Part shown: positions 8,577-17,692 of the stretch, in pieces
How the letters are laid out: each line of letters starts with the position of its first letter
How positions within the stretch are numbered: the first letter of the stretch is position 1
DNA from: an uncultured Oscillospiraceae bacterium
GTDB taxonomy: Bacteria > Bacillota > Clostridia > Oscillospirales > Oscillospiraceae
NCBI GenBank assembly: GCA_934622035.1
Contig: CAKTVG010000002.1
Coordinates: 96,428-160,427, forward strand
Length of the DNA stretch: 64,000 nucleotides
Direction of reading: 5' to 3'
Notes under the pieces: model-generated
Database searches by the model: none
What the model was told of the DNA's origin: nothing
What the model saw: only the letters and a program-made list of their open reading frames with translations
Translations under genes and position numbers: made by a program

Positions 8577-9305
8577 ATGAAATCTTTGGATCGAAATTCT
8601 CCGGTACCGCTGTATTACCAGCTTTATACCATCCTTCTGGAGCAGATTCAGTCTCAGGAGCTGAAGCCCGGCGACCTTCTGCCGACGGAGCTTGCGCTCG
8701 TGGAGGAATATAATATCAGCCGTTCCACGGCGCGGCAGGCGATTATGGATCTGGTGCGTAACGGCTACGTCGTGCGCGAAAAGTCCAAGGGCAGCTTTGT
8801 GCAGGATCATTCGCACAATGTGCAGTACAGCGGCCGCCTGAAGGGCTTTTCCGGCATTTCCCGTGAGCAGGGCATCATCGAGCTGACGACGAAGGTGCTT
8901 GAATGTGCCGCCGTCGTGCCGCCGAAGATCGTGCAGGAGGCGCTGCTACTGGAGGAAAACGAAAAGGCGTTCTACCTCAAGCGGATTCGAAGCATTCGCG
9001 GCGTGCCGAACACCTATGTTGAGGACTGGATTCCCTACCGCATCTGCGAGGGAATCGAGAAAATCGATTTTACGGATCTCTCGCTGTATGATATTCTCGA
9101 AAAGCGCTACGGCATCCTGCCGAACAACGCCATTCGTTCCTTTGAGAGCTGCTACGCCGACAGCGAGGAGCAGATCAAGGAGCTGCACGTGCGCAAGAAC
9201 ACGCCGCTGCTGCGCTGCACCAGCCACGTCTTTGACGCGCAGGGCAAGCCGCTGGAATACTTCGTTTCTCTGACGAACGGCAAGTTCACCGTGCGCGAAA
9301 GCTGA
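8577..9305 (+). CDS. GntR-family transcriptional regulator, HutC subfamily
   Basis: 242 residues: an N-terminal winged helix (YYQLYTILLEQI, LPTELALVEEYNISRSTARQAI, VVREKSKGSFV) and a C-terminal UTRA ligand domain with VEDWIPYRIC and a closing FDAQGKPLEYFVS-type strand. The start is placed at 8577, after TGGAGG and downstream of the promoter; the longer frame from 8430 would run through the terminator. It probably represses the upstream operon in response to a phosphorylated sugar, with the TGTnCGnACA sites as candidate targets. Confidence 0.9.
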   Translation: MKSLDRNSPVPLYYQLYTILLEQIQSQELKPGDLLPTELALVEEYNISRSTARQAIMDLVRNGYVVREKSKGSFVQDHSHNVQYSGRLKGFSGISREQGIIELTTKVLECAAVVPPKIVQEALLLEENEKAFYLKRIRSIRGVPNTYVEDWIPYRICEGIEKIDFTDLSLYDILEKRYGILPNNAIRSFESCYADSEEQIKELHVRKNTPLLRCTSHVFDAQGKPLEYFVSLTNGKFTVRES

Positions 9306-9309
9306 TATA

Positions 9310-9348
9310 AGCAGGCGGCTCTCGAAAGAGAGCCGCCTGCTTTGTTTT
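9310..9348 (+). terminator. Terminator after the HutC regulator
   Basis: A 14-bp stem (9310-9323 with 9328-9341), GAAA loop, and a T-rich tail TTTGTTTT. It lies between convergent genes and may serve both directions. Confidence 0.85.
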
Positions 9349-9354
9349 CTATTC

Positions 9355-10989
9355 TCAGAATTTCAGGCTGCCGAGGCAGATGCACCTGCCGCTTCTGCGG
9401 TCAAAGAGCATGATATCGTCGCCGGAGACGCTGACCGGCACCTCTGTGCCAATGGTGAACAGGGAGCTGCCGAAGATCACGCCCGTCAGGAGGAAATCGC
9501 CGACGCGAACCTTGATGGTCGATTCCATGCCGGTGGGCATGGCGCCATAGATCTCGCCATGCAGTGCGTTCTTGTCACTGATGTCCAGGAATTCCGGACG
9601 GATGCCCAGGACAAAATCACCGTTTTCCAGCTCCGGTGCATCGGCCAGGGAGTCGTCCTCCTCATTGACCTTGGCGATGTGATAGCGGAAGACCTCGTCC
9701 TTGTTGCCCTTTTCCACATGGCCCTTCTCCCCGGCCTTGCGCTTCTTTTCCTCAAGCTGAGCGGCCTCGTCGGCGTCGCGCTTCCGGAACCAGTCGGCCA
9801 GAAGAGTGGCCTCCTTCGGGGTGAAGACGGCCTGTCTGCCGTTCAGCAGGGACAGGGCGATGCTGCCGTCGGCCGCCTGCGTGCCGCGGGCCTCGATAAA
9901 GTTGATGGAGGGGTTGCCGACGAAGTCCGCGACGAAGAGGTTGGCGGGCTTGTGGTAGACCTCCAGCGGCGCGGCATACTGCTGCAAAACGCCGTTGTTG
10001 ATGAGGCAAATGCGCGTGGCGAGCGTCATGGCCTCCATCTGGTCGTGCGTGACGTAGACGAAGGTGGAGCCGGTCTCCACGTGCAGGCGCTGCAATTCAT
10101 AGCGCATTTCCAGACGCAGCTTGGCGTCCAGATTGGACAGCGGCTCATCCATGAAGAGCACCGTCGGCTCCGGGGCGAGCGTTCTGGCAATGGCGACGCG
10201 CTGCTGCTGGCCGCCGGACAGCTCCGCGGGGTAGCGGTCCATGAACATGCCGATCTTGACGATGCGGCTGACGCGGCGGACGGTCAGGTCGATTTCTTCC
10301 TTTGTGAGCTTGCGCGTCTGCATGACAGGCTTGCCGTCCTTGCAGTAGCGGTATTCCTCGTCGAGCGTGCAGCCCGCAGCCTCGGCGGCCTTGCGGCCCG
10401 CTGCGGCCTTCGCCTTCAGCGCGGCGATGTCGGGAGAGAGATCGTTGCCCTTTTCGGGATGATAATTCAGCAGGCGCTTGGCCGTGTACTGCGAAAGCGT
10501 AAAGGCGTCGATCAGCTTCAAAACAGCCTTCTTTTCGTCGAGCTTGCCGCTTCTGTCGCGGCAATCCTCGATGACCTTGACGGCCTCGGCGGGGTTGGCA
10601 AGAATCTGCGCCAGGCGGGCCGCGTTCTTCGCCTCGAAGTCGATGCGCGCCATCGGCTCTTTGATGTTGGAAAGGCCGAAGGAGATGTTGTCGTAGACGG
10701 TCATGTTGGGCCACAGCGCATAGTTCTGGAACAGGAAGCCGACCTTGCGCTTGTTGGCCGGGACATTGATGCCCATGTCGCTGTCAAAGACGACCTTGTT
10801 GCCGATGGTGATACGGCCGCTGGTCGGCGTTTCCAGGCCGGCGATCATGCGCAGCGTGGTCGTTTTGCCGCAACCGGAGGGGCCGAGGAGGGTGACGAAG
10901 GCGTTGTCCTCAATGACAAGGTTGAGATCCTCCACCGCGTAGAATTTTCCCCAACGCTTGGTGATATGCTCCAATTTGATTTCAGGCAT
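9355..10989 (-). CDS. ABC transporter ATP-binding protein with a large insertion (FbpC/PotA-like)
   Basis: A 544-residue importer ATPase: Walker A GPSGCGKTT (residues 36-44), Q-loop FQNYALWPNM (Q88), signature LSGGQQQR (257-264), Walker B TVLFMDEPLSNLDA (276-289), H-loop YVTHDQ, then a C-terminal TOBE-type regulatory domain. About 115 extra residues lie between Q-loop and signature (Q88 to L257 is 169, against about 50 in MalK). The insert is Lys/Ala/Glu-rich and contains a KDGKPVMQTRKLTKEE stretch. A second charged insert (about 395-430) lies in the C-terminal part. It is the last gene of an importer operon; its ribosome site lies in the tail of the permease gene 3 bp upstream. Confidence 0.9.
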   Translation of the reverse strand: MPEIKLEHITKRWGKFYAVEDLNLVIEDNAFVTLLGPSGCGKTTTLRMIAGLETPTSGRITIGNKVVFDSDMGINVPANKRKVGFLFQNYALWPNMTVYDNISFGLSNIKEPMARIDFEAKNAARLAQILANPAEAVKVIEDCRDRSGKLDEKKAVLKLIDAFTLSQYTAKRLLNYHPEKGNDLSPDIAALKAKAAAGRKAAEAAGCTLDEEYRYCKDGKPVMQTRKLTKEEIDLTVRRVSRIVKIGMFMDRYPAELSGGQQQRVAIARTLAPEPTVLFMDEPLSNLDAKLRLEMRYELQRLHVETGSTFVYVTHDQMEAMTLATRICLINNGVLQQYAAPLEVYHKPANLFVADFVGNPSINFIEARGTQAADGSIALSLLNGRQAVFTPKEATLLADWFRKRDADEAAQLEEKKRKAGEKGHVEKGNKDEVFRYHIAKVNEEDDSLADAPELENGDFVLGIRPEFLDISDKNALHGEIYGAMPTGMESTIKVRVGDFLLTGVIFGSSLFTIGTEVPVSVSGDDIMLFDRRSGRCICLGSLKF

Positions 10990-10992
10990 GGT

Positions 10993-12822
10993 TTATCCTC
11001 CTATTCCTTTATCGAGGCTGGCGCCCGTGACTTTGTTGACAATGGTGTTGCAGACGAGAATGGTAACGATCAGAATCAGGTTGATGCCGCTGGAGAAAGC
11101 ATACAGGCCCATTTCGTCGAAGTAGTCCAGCGTGGTGGACAGGATGAAGCCCTGCACGCACAGCAGCATGAACAGCGACAGCTCACGCAGGCAGGTCATA
11201 AACGGCAGCAGATAGCCGCTGATGATCGAGGACTTCTGAATCGGGATGATGATGCGCGTCATGCGCTTGAACCACGGGATGTCCTGAATGATCGCCGCCT
11301 CCTCGATCTCGCCGGAGAGCTGTAGCATGGAGTTCAGGGAGCTTCGGCTGGCGAAGGGGATGTACTTGATCGTACCGGCGATGATCAGCAGGGTGTAGGT
11401 GTTGAAGAGGTTGATCTTCTCCGTGGAGAACAGAACGAACAGCGCCGCGCCGACGGCGATGGACGGCATCAGATAGGGCAGGAATGCCACGGAGTTGACG
11501 TAGTTTGCCCATTTGCTGCGGCGGTTTTTGGAAACGGCGTAGCCGATCATGGTGCCGATGGTGCCGGCAATGAGCGCGCAGCAGACGCTGACGAGCATCG
11601 TGCCGCCGAAGGCGCGCCAGATGGTTTCGTTGTACAAGATGCCCTTCTGGCCGTACATGCCGTTTTCAGTGACGTTCTCGGCCGTGATCCACCATTTTGT
11701 CGTCAGATTGGAGACGTCGCCGGTGTAGAGGAAGGAGTAGTCGCCGGGGTTCGGCAGGAAGGTCTCAAAGGCAAAGGAGACGATCGGGAAGATACTCGTG
11801 AAGAAGGTCACGACCACGAGGATCAGCGCAATGACATACCTGCCGGCCTTGCCGAGGCTGATTTTGGAAATCTGGCCGGACTTGCCGGAGACGGTTGTAT
11901 AGTTCTTGCGGCTGTGCAGCGAAAGCTGATTGAGCAGCATGATCGCCACACCGAAGACCATCATGATAATGGCCAGAATGCCGGTCTCGCCGGTGTACTT
12001 GGCGTTGATGGAGACGTATTTCGTTGACAGGGTCGCAAGATTCAGATAATGCGGCACGGGATAGGAGCCCATAGCCGAGCCGAAGACCAGAAGAATCGTC
12101 GAGAGGATCGCGGGCTTGACCATCGGGAGCGTCACGCGGAACATGGTCTTCCAGCGCGGCGTGTCAAGAATGGTGGCCGCCTCCTCCAGGTTGGCGTCCA
12201 TGTTGCGGAAAATGCCGCCGATGAGGATATAGGCAAAGGGTGCATAGTGTAGGCCCAGAACGATCAGGCTGGGGAACAGGCCCTGGCACCACCACTTCGG
12301 CATGGTCACGCCGAACAGCGAGGCAAGCAGGCCGTTGGACGTGCCGGTGACGGCGTTGGAGTTGAACAGGCGCTGCCAGACGACGGCAAGCGTCCACTGC
12401 GGCATGATGTAGGGGAAAATGAAGATGGAGCTCAGGTATTTCCGCCATGCCAGATTGGTGCGGGTAATCAGAAAGGCAAAGATGCCGCCGAAAAGAATGG
12501 ACACCAGACAGGTGCCGACCGCCAGAAGGACGGTGTTCAGCAGCGGCGTCCAGAGGTTGGTCTTTGCCATCTTGCTGGTGAAAAGATCGATGTAGTTGAC
12601 GAGGGTGTAGCCCTCGGACTTGCCGGTCAGATAGGCGTCGATGGTACCGGGGTGGATTTTAAAGGTGTCTTCCACGATGGCGACGATCGGCGCGATGGTC
12701 GTGAAGCTCAGCACGATGCCCAGCAGAAGCAGGATCACGTTGTACGGCTTGGAGAAATAGGTCTTCAGCCGGTTCCAGAAGATCGTTGCCTTGCTGGCGT
12801 GCAGCGGTGTGGTTTGATTCAT
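10993..12822 (-). CDS. Fused double-domain ABC importer permease (FbpB/SfuB-like)
   Basis: 609 residues with two BPD_transp_1 halves, about twelve membrane helices. Each half has the ATPase-docking EAA-type loop: NLEEAATILDTPRWKTMF in the first, EIEEAAIIQDIPWFKRM in the second. Large soluble loops (around LTTKWWITAENVTENG) face outside. The architecture is typical of ferric-iron, thiamine or phosphonate importers. The start at 12822 follows AAAGGAG; the frame extends 15 codons further without a ribosome site. It lies between the binding-protein gene, separated by a terminator-like hairpin, and the ATPase gene. Confidence 0.9.
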   Translation of the reverse strand: MNQTTPLHASKATIFWNRLKTYFSKPYNVILLLLGIVLSFTTIAPIVAIVEDTFKIHPGTIDAYLTGKSEGYTLVNYIDLFTSKMAKTNLWTPLLNTVLLAVGTCLVSILFGGIFAFLITRTNLAWRKYLSSIFIFPYIMPQWTLAVVWQRLFNSNAVTGTSNGLLASLFGVTMPKWWCQGLFPSLIVLGLHYAPFAYILIGGIFRNMDANLEEAATILDTPRWKTMFRVTLPMVKPAILSTILLVFGSAMGSYPVPHYLNLATLSTKYVSINAKYTGETGILAIIMMVFGVAIMLLNQLSLHSRKNYTTVSGKSGQISKISLGKAGRYVIALILVVVTFFTSIFPIVSFAFETFLPNPGDYSFLYTGDVSNLTTKWWITAENVTENGMYGQKGILYNETIWRAFGGTMLVSVCCALIAGTIGTMIGYAVSKNRRSKWANYVNSVAFLPYLMPSIAVGAALFVLFSTEKINLFNTYTLLIIAGTIKYIPFASRSSLNSMLQLSGEIEEAAIIQDIPWFKRMTRIIIPIQKSSIISGYLLPFMTCLRELSLFMLLCVQGFILSTTLDYFDEMGLYAFSSGINLILIVTILVCNTIVNKVTGASLDKGIGG

Positions 12823-12924
12823 GGCACGCTCCTTTTTCGGTTGGATGCGCCGTGGAAAGCTGCGCACGAACGGGCTGGCACAGTCCGTCCCTGCGCAGAT
12901 CTCCGCGGCAGGTGGAGAAACTGG

Positions 12925-12974
12925 GAAAGAAAGCGCCCTTGGACACGGCGGGAAATGCGCTGGTCCAAGGGCGC
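12925..12974 (-). terminator. Intercistronic attenuator/terminator between binding-protein and permease genes
   Basis: A perfect 12-bp stem GCGCCCTTGGAC / GTCCAAGGGCGC (12933-12944 with 12963-12974) followed on the minus strand by TTTCTTT. Partial termination here would make the binding protein more abundant than the membrane parts, as is common in ABC import operons (inference). Confidence 0.7.
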
Positions 12975-13041
12975 CATAGGTCGTATTATTCAGCGCCCTT
13001 TCATCGGAAACATCCCAAACGGGTTACAAATACCGGCAATC

Positions 13042-13342
13042 CGTTCTCAGAGGTTCCCAAACAGGGGGAAGCCTGAAAGGAATCTGCAAGGACTTATTCA
13101 GAGCTTCCAAAGTAGGGAGACTCTGAAGTGATCGACAAGCACTGGCGGCGAGAGATTTTGTGTTCAGGCAAGGTCTGGGAAATGGAGGAATACTTTGTGT
13201 ACGCGCAAGGGGTATGCCGCATCCGTAGGGCAGCAGAGCTGCCGACGGCTGCGCAATATTTCCCATTTTCCGGACCGAAGCATGGGCGCAAAAGCTCCGG
13301 CGCTCAGGCGCAGGCGATTGGTTCAGAGTTTCCCAAACCAAA
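13042..13342. repeat. 520-bp intercistronic region with three copies of a TTTGGGAAnCTCTGA-like motif
   Basis: Between the permease start (12822) and the binding-protein stop (13343) there is no plausible gene. Three related motifs read on the minus strand as TTTGGGAAcctCTGA-type sequence lie near 13042-13060, 13097-13110 and 13324-13341. The middle one is part of an imperfect stem-loop (13097-13127). A GGCAGC/GCTGCC hairpin lies near 13231-13245. The function is unknown; an mRNA-stabilising or regulatory spacer is possible. Confidence 0.4.
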
Positions 13343-14749
13343 TCAGCCGGCGCTGTACTTGGTCAGCATTTCGATCCAGCTGCCGACGGTGAAGGCGACG
13401 GATGCGCAGTATTCCGGATCTTCCAGAACCAGCTCGCCGTTGGTGGTCCACCAGTCATAGCCGCGGTCGTTCTTCGCTGCGAATTCCACGGTCGTGCCGT
13501 CCTCGGCCATACCGCCGATGGAGTGATGGAACTTCTCCTCGGTCTCGGTGGCGACGGTCGGGTTGGAGGAATAGCCGCCCATGTCCTTGCCCCATGCGGA
13601 GAAGCCGTCAGCGGTGCAGGTCATGTAGGCGATGAAGGCGCAGGCAGTCCAGGGCAGCGGGCTGTTGTCGGTGACGAAGAGGTAATGGCAGTAGCCATAG
13701 CCGCCGATGCCCTTGTAGCCGTCCTCATAAGCGGCAACCTTGATGTTGTTGACGGAGACGGAGCTGGACTCCTCAACGGAGCGGAGCTTGGAGTAAACCA
13801 GCAGGCCGAACTGATCGGTCGCGGAGGCATCGACGAGGGTGTTGCAGATGGGGCCGTCGTCGGTCTGGGCATTGTAGCTTTCCACCCAGAGCTTGATCCA
13901 TGCCAGAGCGTAAGCGCCGTCAGCGCCCAGGCCCAGGTCGGCAGCCTCGGACTGCATTGCGGTGATGGTGGGCTGGAAGTAGCTCTGCTCGTCGGCGGGC
14001 AGCGCCTCATAGGCTTCCTTCAGCCATGCGGCGTAGTCGTCGCGGGTCAGCATGTACAGGAAGTTCTTGCCGACGATTTCGGAGTCGATGTCCATGAACA
14101 GGCCATGCTCGCCCTCAGCGACGAAGTCCCAGCAGTTGTCATAGGTCTTCGAGCCGGTGGAGTTGTACATGAAGACCTTGTTCAGGGTCTGAAGCGGCAG
14201 GAAGCCGGTGTAAGCGTCAGCGGTGGTGTTGTTGGCGTCCGCCCAATCCTTCGGGATGAAGGTGTCGAGGATGCCGGTCTGGTACATCTTGCTTTCGATC
14301 TGGTTGCCGTCCTGGATCAGGGTCATGGCGAAGGTGCCGGTCTCCTTGAGGGAGTCAGCGGTCAGCTGATCGAAAATTTTGTTGTTCTTGGGCTGCTGCC
14401 ACTCGAATTCCATGGTATAATTAGGATCGATGGTCTGCAGATACTCGATGAAGAGGGGCAGAGCGCTCTTGCCGCGGCTGGAGTTGCCGACGCCGTAGAA
14501 CATCTTGCCGTTGGATTCTTCGATGGCCTTCTTGGCCAGCTCTTCCAGGGTCATGCCCTCGGCTTCCTTGATGATCTTCTGCGTAGCGGTGAGGTTCTCC
14601 TCGGGTTCTTCATTCTTGGATTCGCTCGGGGTATCGTTGCCGGAAGTGGCCGGAGTGTCCTGAGACGGCGTGGGGTTATCCTGCTTTGCGCAGGCGCCCA
14701 GAGCCAGAATCATGCAGACGGCCAGAAGCAGTGCGAGAATTCTTTTCAT
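13343..14749 (-). CDS. ABC transporter substrate-binding lipoprotein (iron/polyamine type)
   Basis: 468 residues: lipoprotein signal with lipobox LGAC near residue 20, an acidic Ser/Pro linker, then a type II binding-protein fold with a KALPLF-like opening, ADSLKETGTFAMTLIQDG, and a long Tyr/Trp-rich C-terminal half. Start at 14749 follows AGGAGG. First gene of the operon that continues with permease and ATPase. Substrate unknown: the fold is shared by iron, polyamine and phosphonate receptors. Confidence 0.88.
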   Translation of the reverse strand: MKRILALLLAVCMILALGACAKQDNPTPSQDTPATSGNDTPSESKNEEPEENLTATQKIIKEAEGMTLEELAKKAIEESNGKMFYGVGNSSRGKSALPLFIEYLQTIDPNYTMEFEWQQPKNNKIFDQLTADSLKETGTFAMTLIQDGNQIESKMYQTGILDTFIPKDWADANNTTADAYTGFLPLQTLNKVFMYNSTGSKTYDNCWDFVAEGEHGLFMDIDSEIVGKNFLYMLTRDDYAAWLKEAYEALPADEQSYFQPTITAMQSEAADLGLGADGAYALAWIKLWVESYNAQTDDGPICNTLVDASATDQFGLLVYSKLRSVEESSSVSVNNIKVAAYEDGYKGIGGYGYCHYLFVTDNSPLPWTACAFIAYMTCTADGFSAWGKDMGGYSSNPTVATETEEKFHHSIGGMAEDGTTVEFAAKNDRGYDWWTTNGELVLEDPEYCASVAFTVGSWIEMLTKYSAG

Positions 14750-14883
14750 TTCAATGTCCTCCTGTTCAATTTGGCTGGGAGAGATCCCAACCTTTGTTTT
14801 CATTTTAACGTCGGAGGCGCGGCTTGAACAGTAGACAAATCTGCGTTCTTTTGTGGAATCCTGAGATTCTTGTGCGATATGGA

Positions 14884-14912
14884 TGAAAACCAAAAAGAAT
14901 CCATGCTATAAT
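14884..14912 (+). promoter_or_regulatory. Promoter of the binding protein/kinase/regulator operon
   Basis: TATAAT (14907-14912) with a weak TGAAAA -35 box (14884-14889) and 17-bp spacer, about 35 bp before the start at 14946. It shares the 196-bp divergent region with the importer operon. Confidence 0.6.
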
Positions 14913-14945
14913 TGGATAAAATGCAAACACCGAAAGGAGCCACCC

Positions 14946-15974
14946 ATGAAAACACGAGGTTTCCTCCGTCTGGCAGCGGCGCTGGCGGCGCTGTGCCTGC
15001 TGGCGGGCTGCGCCTCCCGCAGCAGCGGCAGCGAGGATTTTGCGCCCTCCGGCGAGGAGCGGCTGGTCGTTTATACTTCGCATAAAGAGGAGGTCTGGCG
15101 GCCCATCGTGCGCGAATTTGAGGAGCGCACCGGCATCTGGGTGGACGTGGTCACCGGCGGCTCGAACGAGCTGCTCGAGCGCATCTCCTGGGAGGCCGAG
15201 GCCCCCGCGGCAGACGTGATGTTCGGCGGCGGCGTGGAGAGCCTGGAATCCTACAGCGCGTATTTTGCCCCCTACGTCTGCAGGGACGCAGACAAAATCG
15301 AGCCGCAGTACCGCTCCGAGAGCGGGCTATGGACGCCGTTTTCCGCGCTGCCCGTCGTGCTGGTGTACAATCCGAAGCTTGTCACGAACCTGTCCGGCTG
15401 GGAGGATCTTTTGCAGATACAGTTTCACGGCAGGATCGCCTTCGCCGATCCCGAAATTTCCGCCTCCTGCTACACCGGCCTTCTGACCATGCTCTGCGCC
15501 CTCGACGCGCCGCAGGAGACGACGCTGCGCAGCTTTGCGCAAAATCTGAACGGGCGGCTGCTGTCCGGCTCCGGCGACATCCTCGATTCCGTCGCAAACG
15601 GTACGGACTGGGTTGGCGTCACGCTGGAGGAAACGGCGCAAAAGCGCATCGCCGCCGGAGAAAACCTGCGCATGGTCTATCCCGTCGAGGGGACGAGCGC
15701 CGTCCCGGACGGCTGCGCCGTCATCCGCGGCGCGCAGCACGAGGAAAACGCGAAGCACTTTGTGGACTTTGTCGTCAGTCTCGACGTGCAGGAGCTTTTG
15801 CAGGGCGATGCGTTCTGCCGCCGCAGCGTACGCAGCGACGTCGAGCCGTCGGCCAGCCTGCCCCGGCTGGAAAAGCTTGCGCTGGTGGAGTATAATGTGC
15901 AGTGGGCCAGCGAGGAGCGCCAGACGCTTCTCAACAGCTTCCGCGCCTATCTGAACGGAGATGAGACGCCATGA
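14946..15974 (+). CDS. Extracellular solute-binding lipoprotein, sensory partner (PgtC/iron-SBP type)
   Basis: 342 residues with signal peptide and lipobox LAGC, followed by an iron-type binding fold opening with ERLVVYTSHKEEVWRPIV and later DVMFGGGVESL, VLVYNPKLV and VPDGCAVIRGAQH. No permease follows; instead a histidine kinase begins in its stop codon (ATGA overlap). This is the layout of PgtC-PgtB-PgtA and related three-component systems, where the binding protein delivers the ligand signal to the kinase. Start at 14946 has GAAAGGAG upstream. Confidence 0.88.
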   Translation: MKTRGFLRLAAALAALCLLAGCASRSSGSEDFAPSGEERLVVYTSHKEEVWRPIVREFEERTGIWVDVVTGGSNELLERISWEAEAPAADVMFGGGVESLESYSAYFAPYVCRDADKIEPQYRSESGLWTPFSALPVVLVYNPKLVTNLSGWEDLLQIQFHGRIAFADPEISASCYTGLLTMLCALDAPQETTLRSFAQNLNGRLLSGSGDILDSVANGTDWVGVTLEETAQKRIAAGENLRMVYPVEGTSAVPDGCAVIRGAQHEENAKHFVDFVVSLDVQELLQGDAFCRRSVRSDVEPSASLPRLEKLALVEYNVQWASEERQTLLNSFRAYLNGDETP

Positions 15975-17692
15975 AAAAGTCAAGCTCCTTCCGCCGGCAG
16001 CTCTTTGCCGGATTTCTGATCGTCTCTCTGGTGCCGCTGCTCATCTGCTCGGCGATGCTTCTGCAAATTTTCCGTTTCCGCATGACGGACAACGCCGGAA
16101 CACAGGCCGCGCAGGCGCTGGACGACAGCCTGGCGGCGCTCGATCTGCTCGACGGCGGTATCCGCGAGGCCGTGCAGAGTCTGCGCGGCGACCCCGTCGT
16201 CAGCGACGCCCTGTTTCAGGACGGCTCCGCCATTGAAGACACCGTGGTCAACAGTCAGCTCTTCCACGCCTCCGGCGATGTAAAAAGCTACGCCCGGCTG
16301 GACCTCTATGACATCAGCGGCAACTGGCGCTATTCCACGCAGACCGCGCCCGCGAGCCTCAGCCTGCCCGTCAATTGGGGCATCCTGCACGAGGCGGCGC
16401 AGGCGGCGCACGAGCTGGTCTACCGCGCCGGAGAGGAAAGCGGCAGCAACGCCGTTTTGCAGGCGGCGGTGCTTCTGGCCGACCGCTACGGCGCGCCCAT
16501 GGGCTATCTGGTCGTCAGCGTGACCGCCGCGGATTTCCGCTCCCTTCTGGGCGGCACGGCCGGAGCGCAGAACGATCTTGCTCTGCTCAGCCGTTTCTGG
16601 CGGCCCGTCTACTGTACGCGCGCCTCGCTCGGCGCTTCCCTTGCCGGAAAGCTGCGCGCGCAGCTTCTGGCGGACGAGCCGCTGACCGGCATTTCCGACG
16701 ACTACATCTATTCCATCCGTAAGCACCCCGCCACGGGCCTCTTCGTCGTTTTGCAGCAGCCGCAGGTCTTCACCCGCAGCACAATGCGGCTTTTGTATAC
16801 CGTCAGCGCCACCTGCGCCTTTATCTGCGTGGCGGTGTGCGTGCTGATGAGCTTTCAGATGAGCCGCCAGCTCTTCCGGCCCATCGGCCAGCTGCACCAC
16901 GCCATCCGGCAGGTCGGCAAAAACGATCTCGATGTACACATCCCCGTCGAGCAGCCGAACGAGCTGGGCGAGCTTGCCGGGCAGTTCAACAAGATGGTCA
17001 TCGACCTGAAGCACAACCAGCAGGTGCTGGTGGAGAATCAGCAGGCACTCAATGAGGCGCAGATCCGCATGCTTCAGGCGCAGCTCAACCCGCATTTCCT
17101 GTGCAATACGCTCGACACGATGAAGTGGATCAGCAAAATCAACCAGGTCCCGCAGGTGGCGCTGATGTCCACAAATCTTGCGGACATCCTGCGCTTCTGC
17201 ATCACGCCGGAGGAATTTGTGCCATTGTCGCAGGAGGTCAGCGTTTTGCAGCGCTATATTGAAATTCAGCGCATCCGCCTGGCCGACAGCTTCACCTTCC
17301 GCGTGGAGGTGCCGCAGGAGCTGCAAAACTGCATCGTGCCGAAAATGATGCTCCAGCCGCTGGCGGAGAACGCCGTGCTGCATGGCCTGACCGGCGTGGA
17401 GCACGGCAGACTTGAGGTCACTGCCGAGACGGACGGCGGCATTCTGCGCATCCGCGTGGCGGACAACGGCGCTGGCCTGCCGCCGGAGCTGCTGGGCAAA
17501 TACCGCCCCCGCGCCGCGGGCGAGGGGCATCTGGGTCTGTTTAACGTGGACACCATCCTGCAAAAGCACTATGGCGCAGCGTTCGGTCTTTATCTTGAAA
17601 ATCGTACGGACGGCACCGGCGCGGTCATCACCGCCACGCTGCCCGTCACCTATCCGGGAGGAAACAAGCATGCTGAAGGTACTGGTCGTTGA
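15971..17692 (+). CDS. Sensor histidine kinase, YesM/LytS-like
   Basis: 573 residues: membrane helix near 12-34, an extracellular sensor domain of about 240 residues, second helix near 275-300, HAMP segment (RQLFRPIGQLHHAIRQVG), short coiled coil, then a His_kinase domain with the phosphoacceptor in QLNPHFL (H375), and an ATPase domain with QPLAENAVLHGL and ADNGAGLP. It phosphorylates the response regulator that overlaps its 3' end by 23 bp. Confidence 0.93.
   Translation: MKKSSSFRRQLFAGFLIVSLVPLLICSAMLLQIFRFRMTDNAGTQAAQALDDSLAALDLLDGGIREAVQSLRGDPVVSDALFQDGSAIEDTVVNSQLFHASGDVKSYARLDLYDISGNWRYSTQTAPASLSLPVNWGILHEAAQAAHELVYRAGEESGSNAVLQAAVLLADRYGAPMGYLVVSVTAADFRSLLGGTAGAQNDLALLSRFWRPVYCTRASLGASLAGKLRAQLLADEPLTGISDDYIYSIRKHPATGLFVVLQQPQVFTRSTMRLLYTVSATCAFICVAVCVLMSFQMSRQLFRPIGQLHHAIRQVGKNDLDVHIPVEQPNELGELAGQFNKMVIDLKHNQQVLVENQQALNEAQIRMLQAQLNPHFLCNTLDTMKWISKINQVPQVALMSTNLADILRFCITPEEFVPLSQEVSVLQRYIEIQRIRLADSFTFRVEVPQELQNCIVPKMMLQPLAENAVLHGLTGVEHGRLEVTAETDGGILRIRVADNGAGLPPELLGKYRPRAAGEGHLGLFNVDTILQKHYGAAFGLYLENRTDGTGAVITATLPVTYPGGNKHAEGTGR

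Noticed and set aside
9559..11325. 588-codon plus-strand frame opposite the importer ATPase
   Set aside because: Shadow of a gene with all ABC motifs in the other strand.
13097..13341. CRISPR-like repeats in the spacer at 13 kb
   Set aside because: Only three short degenerate copies with irregular spacing and no cas genes.
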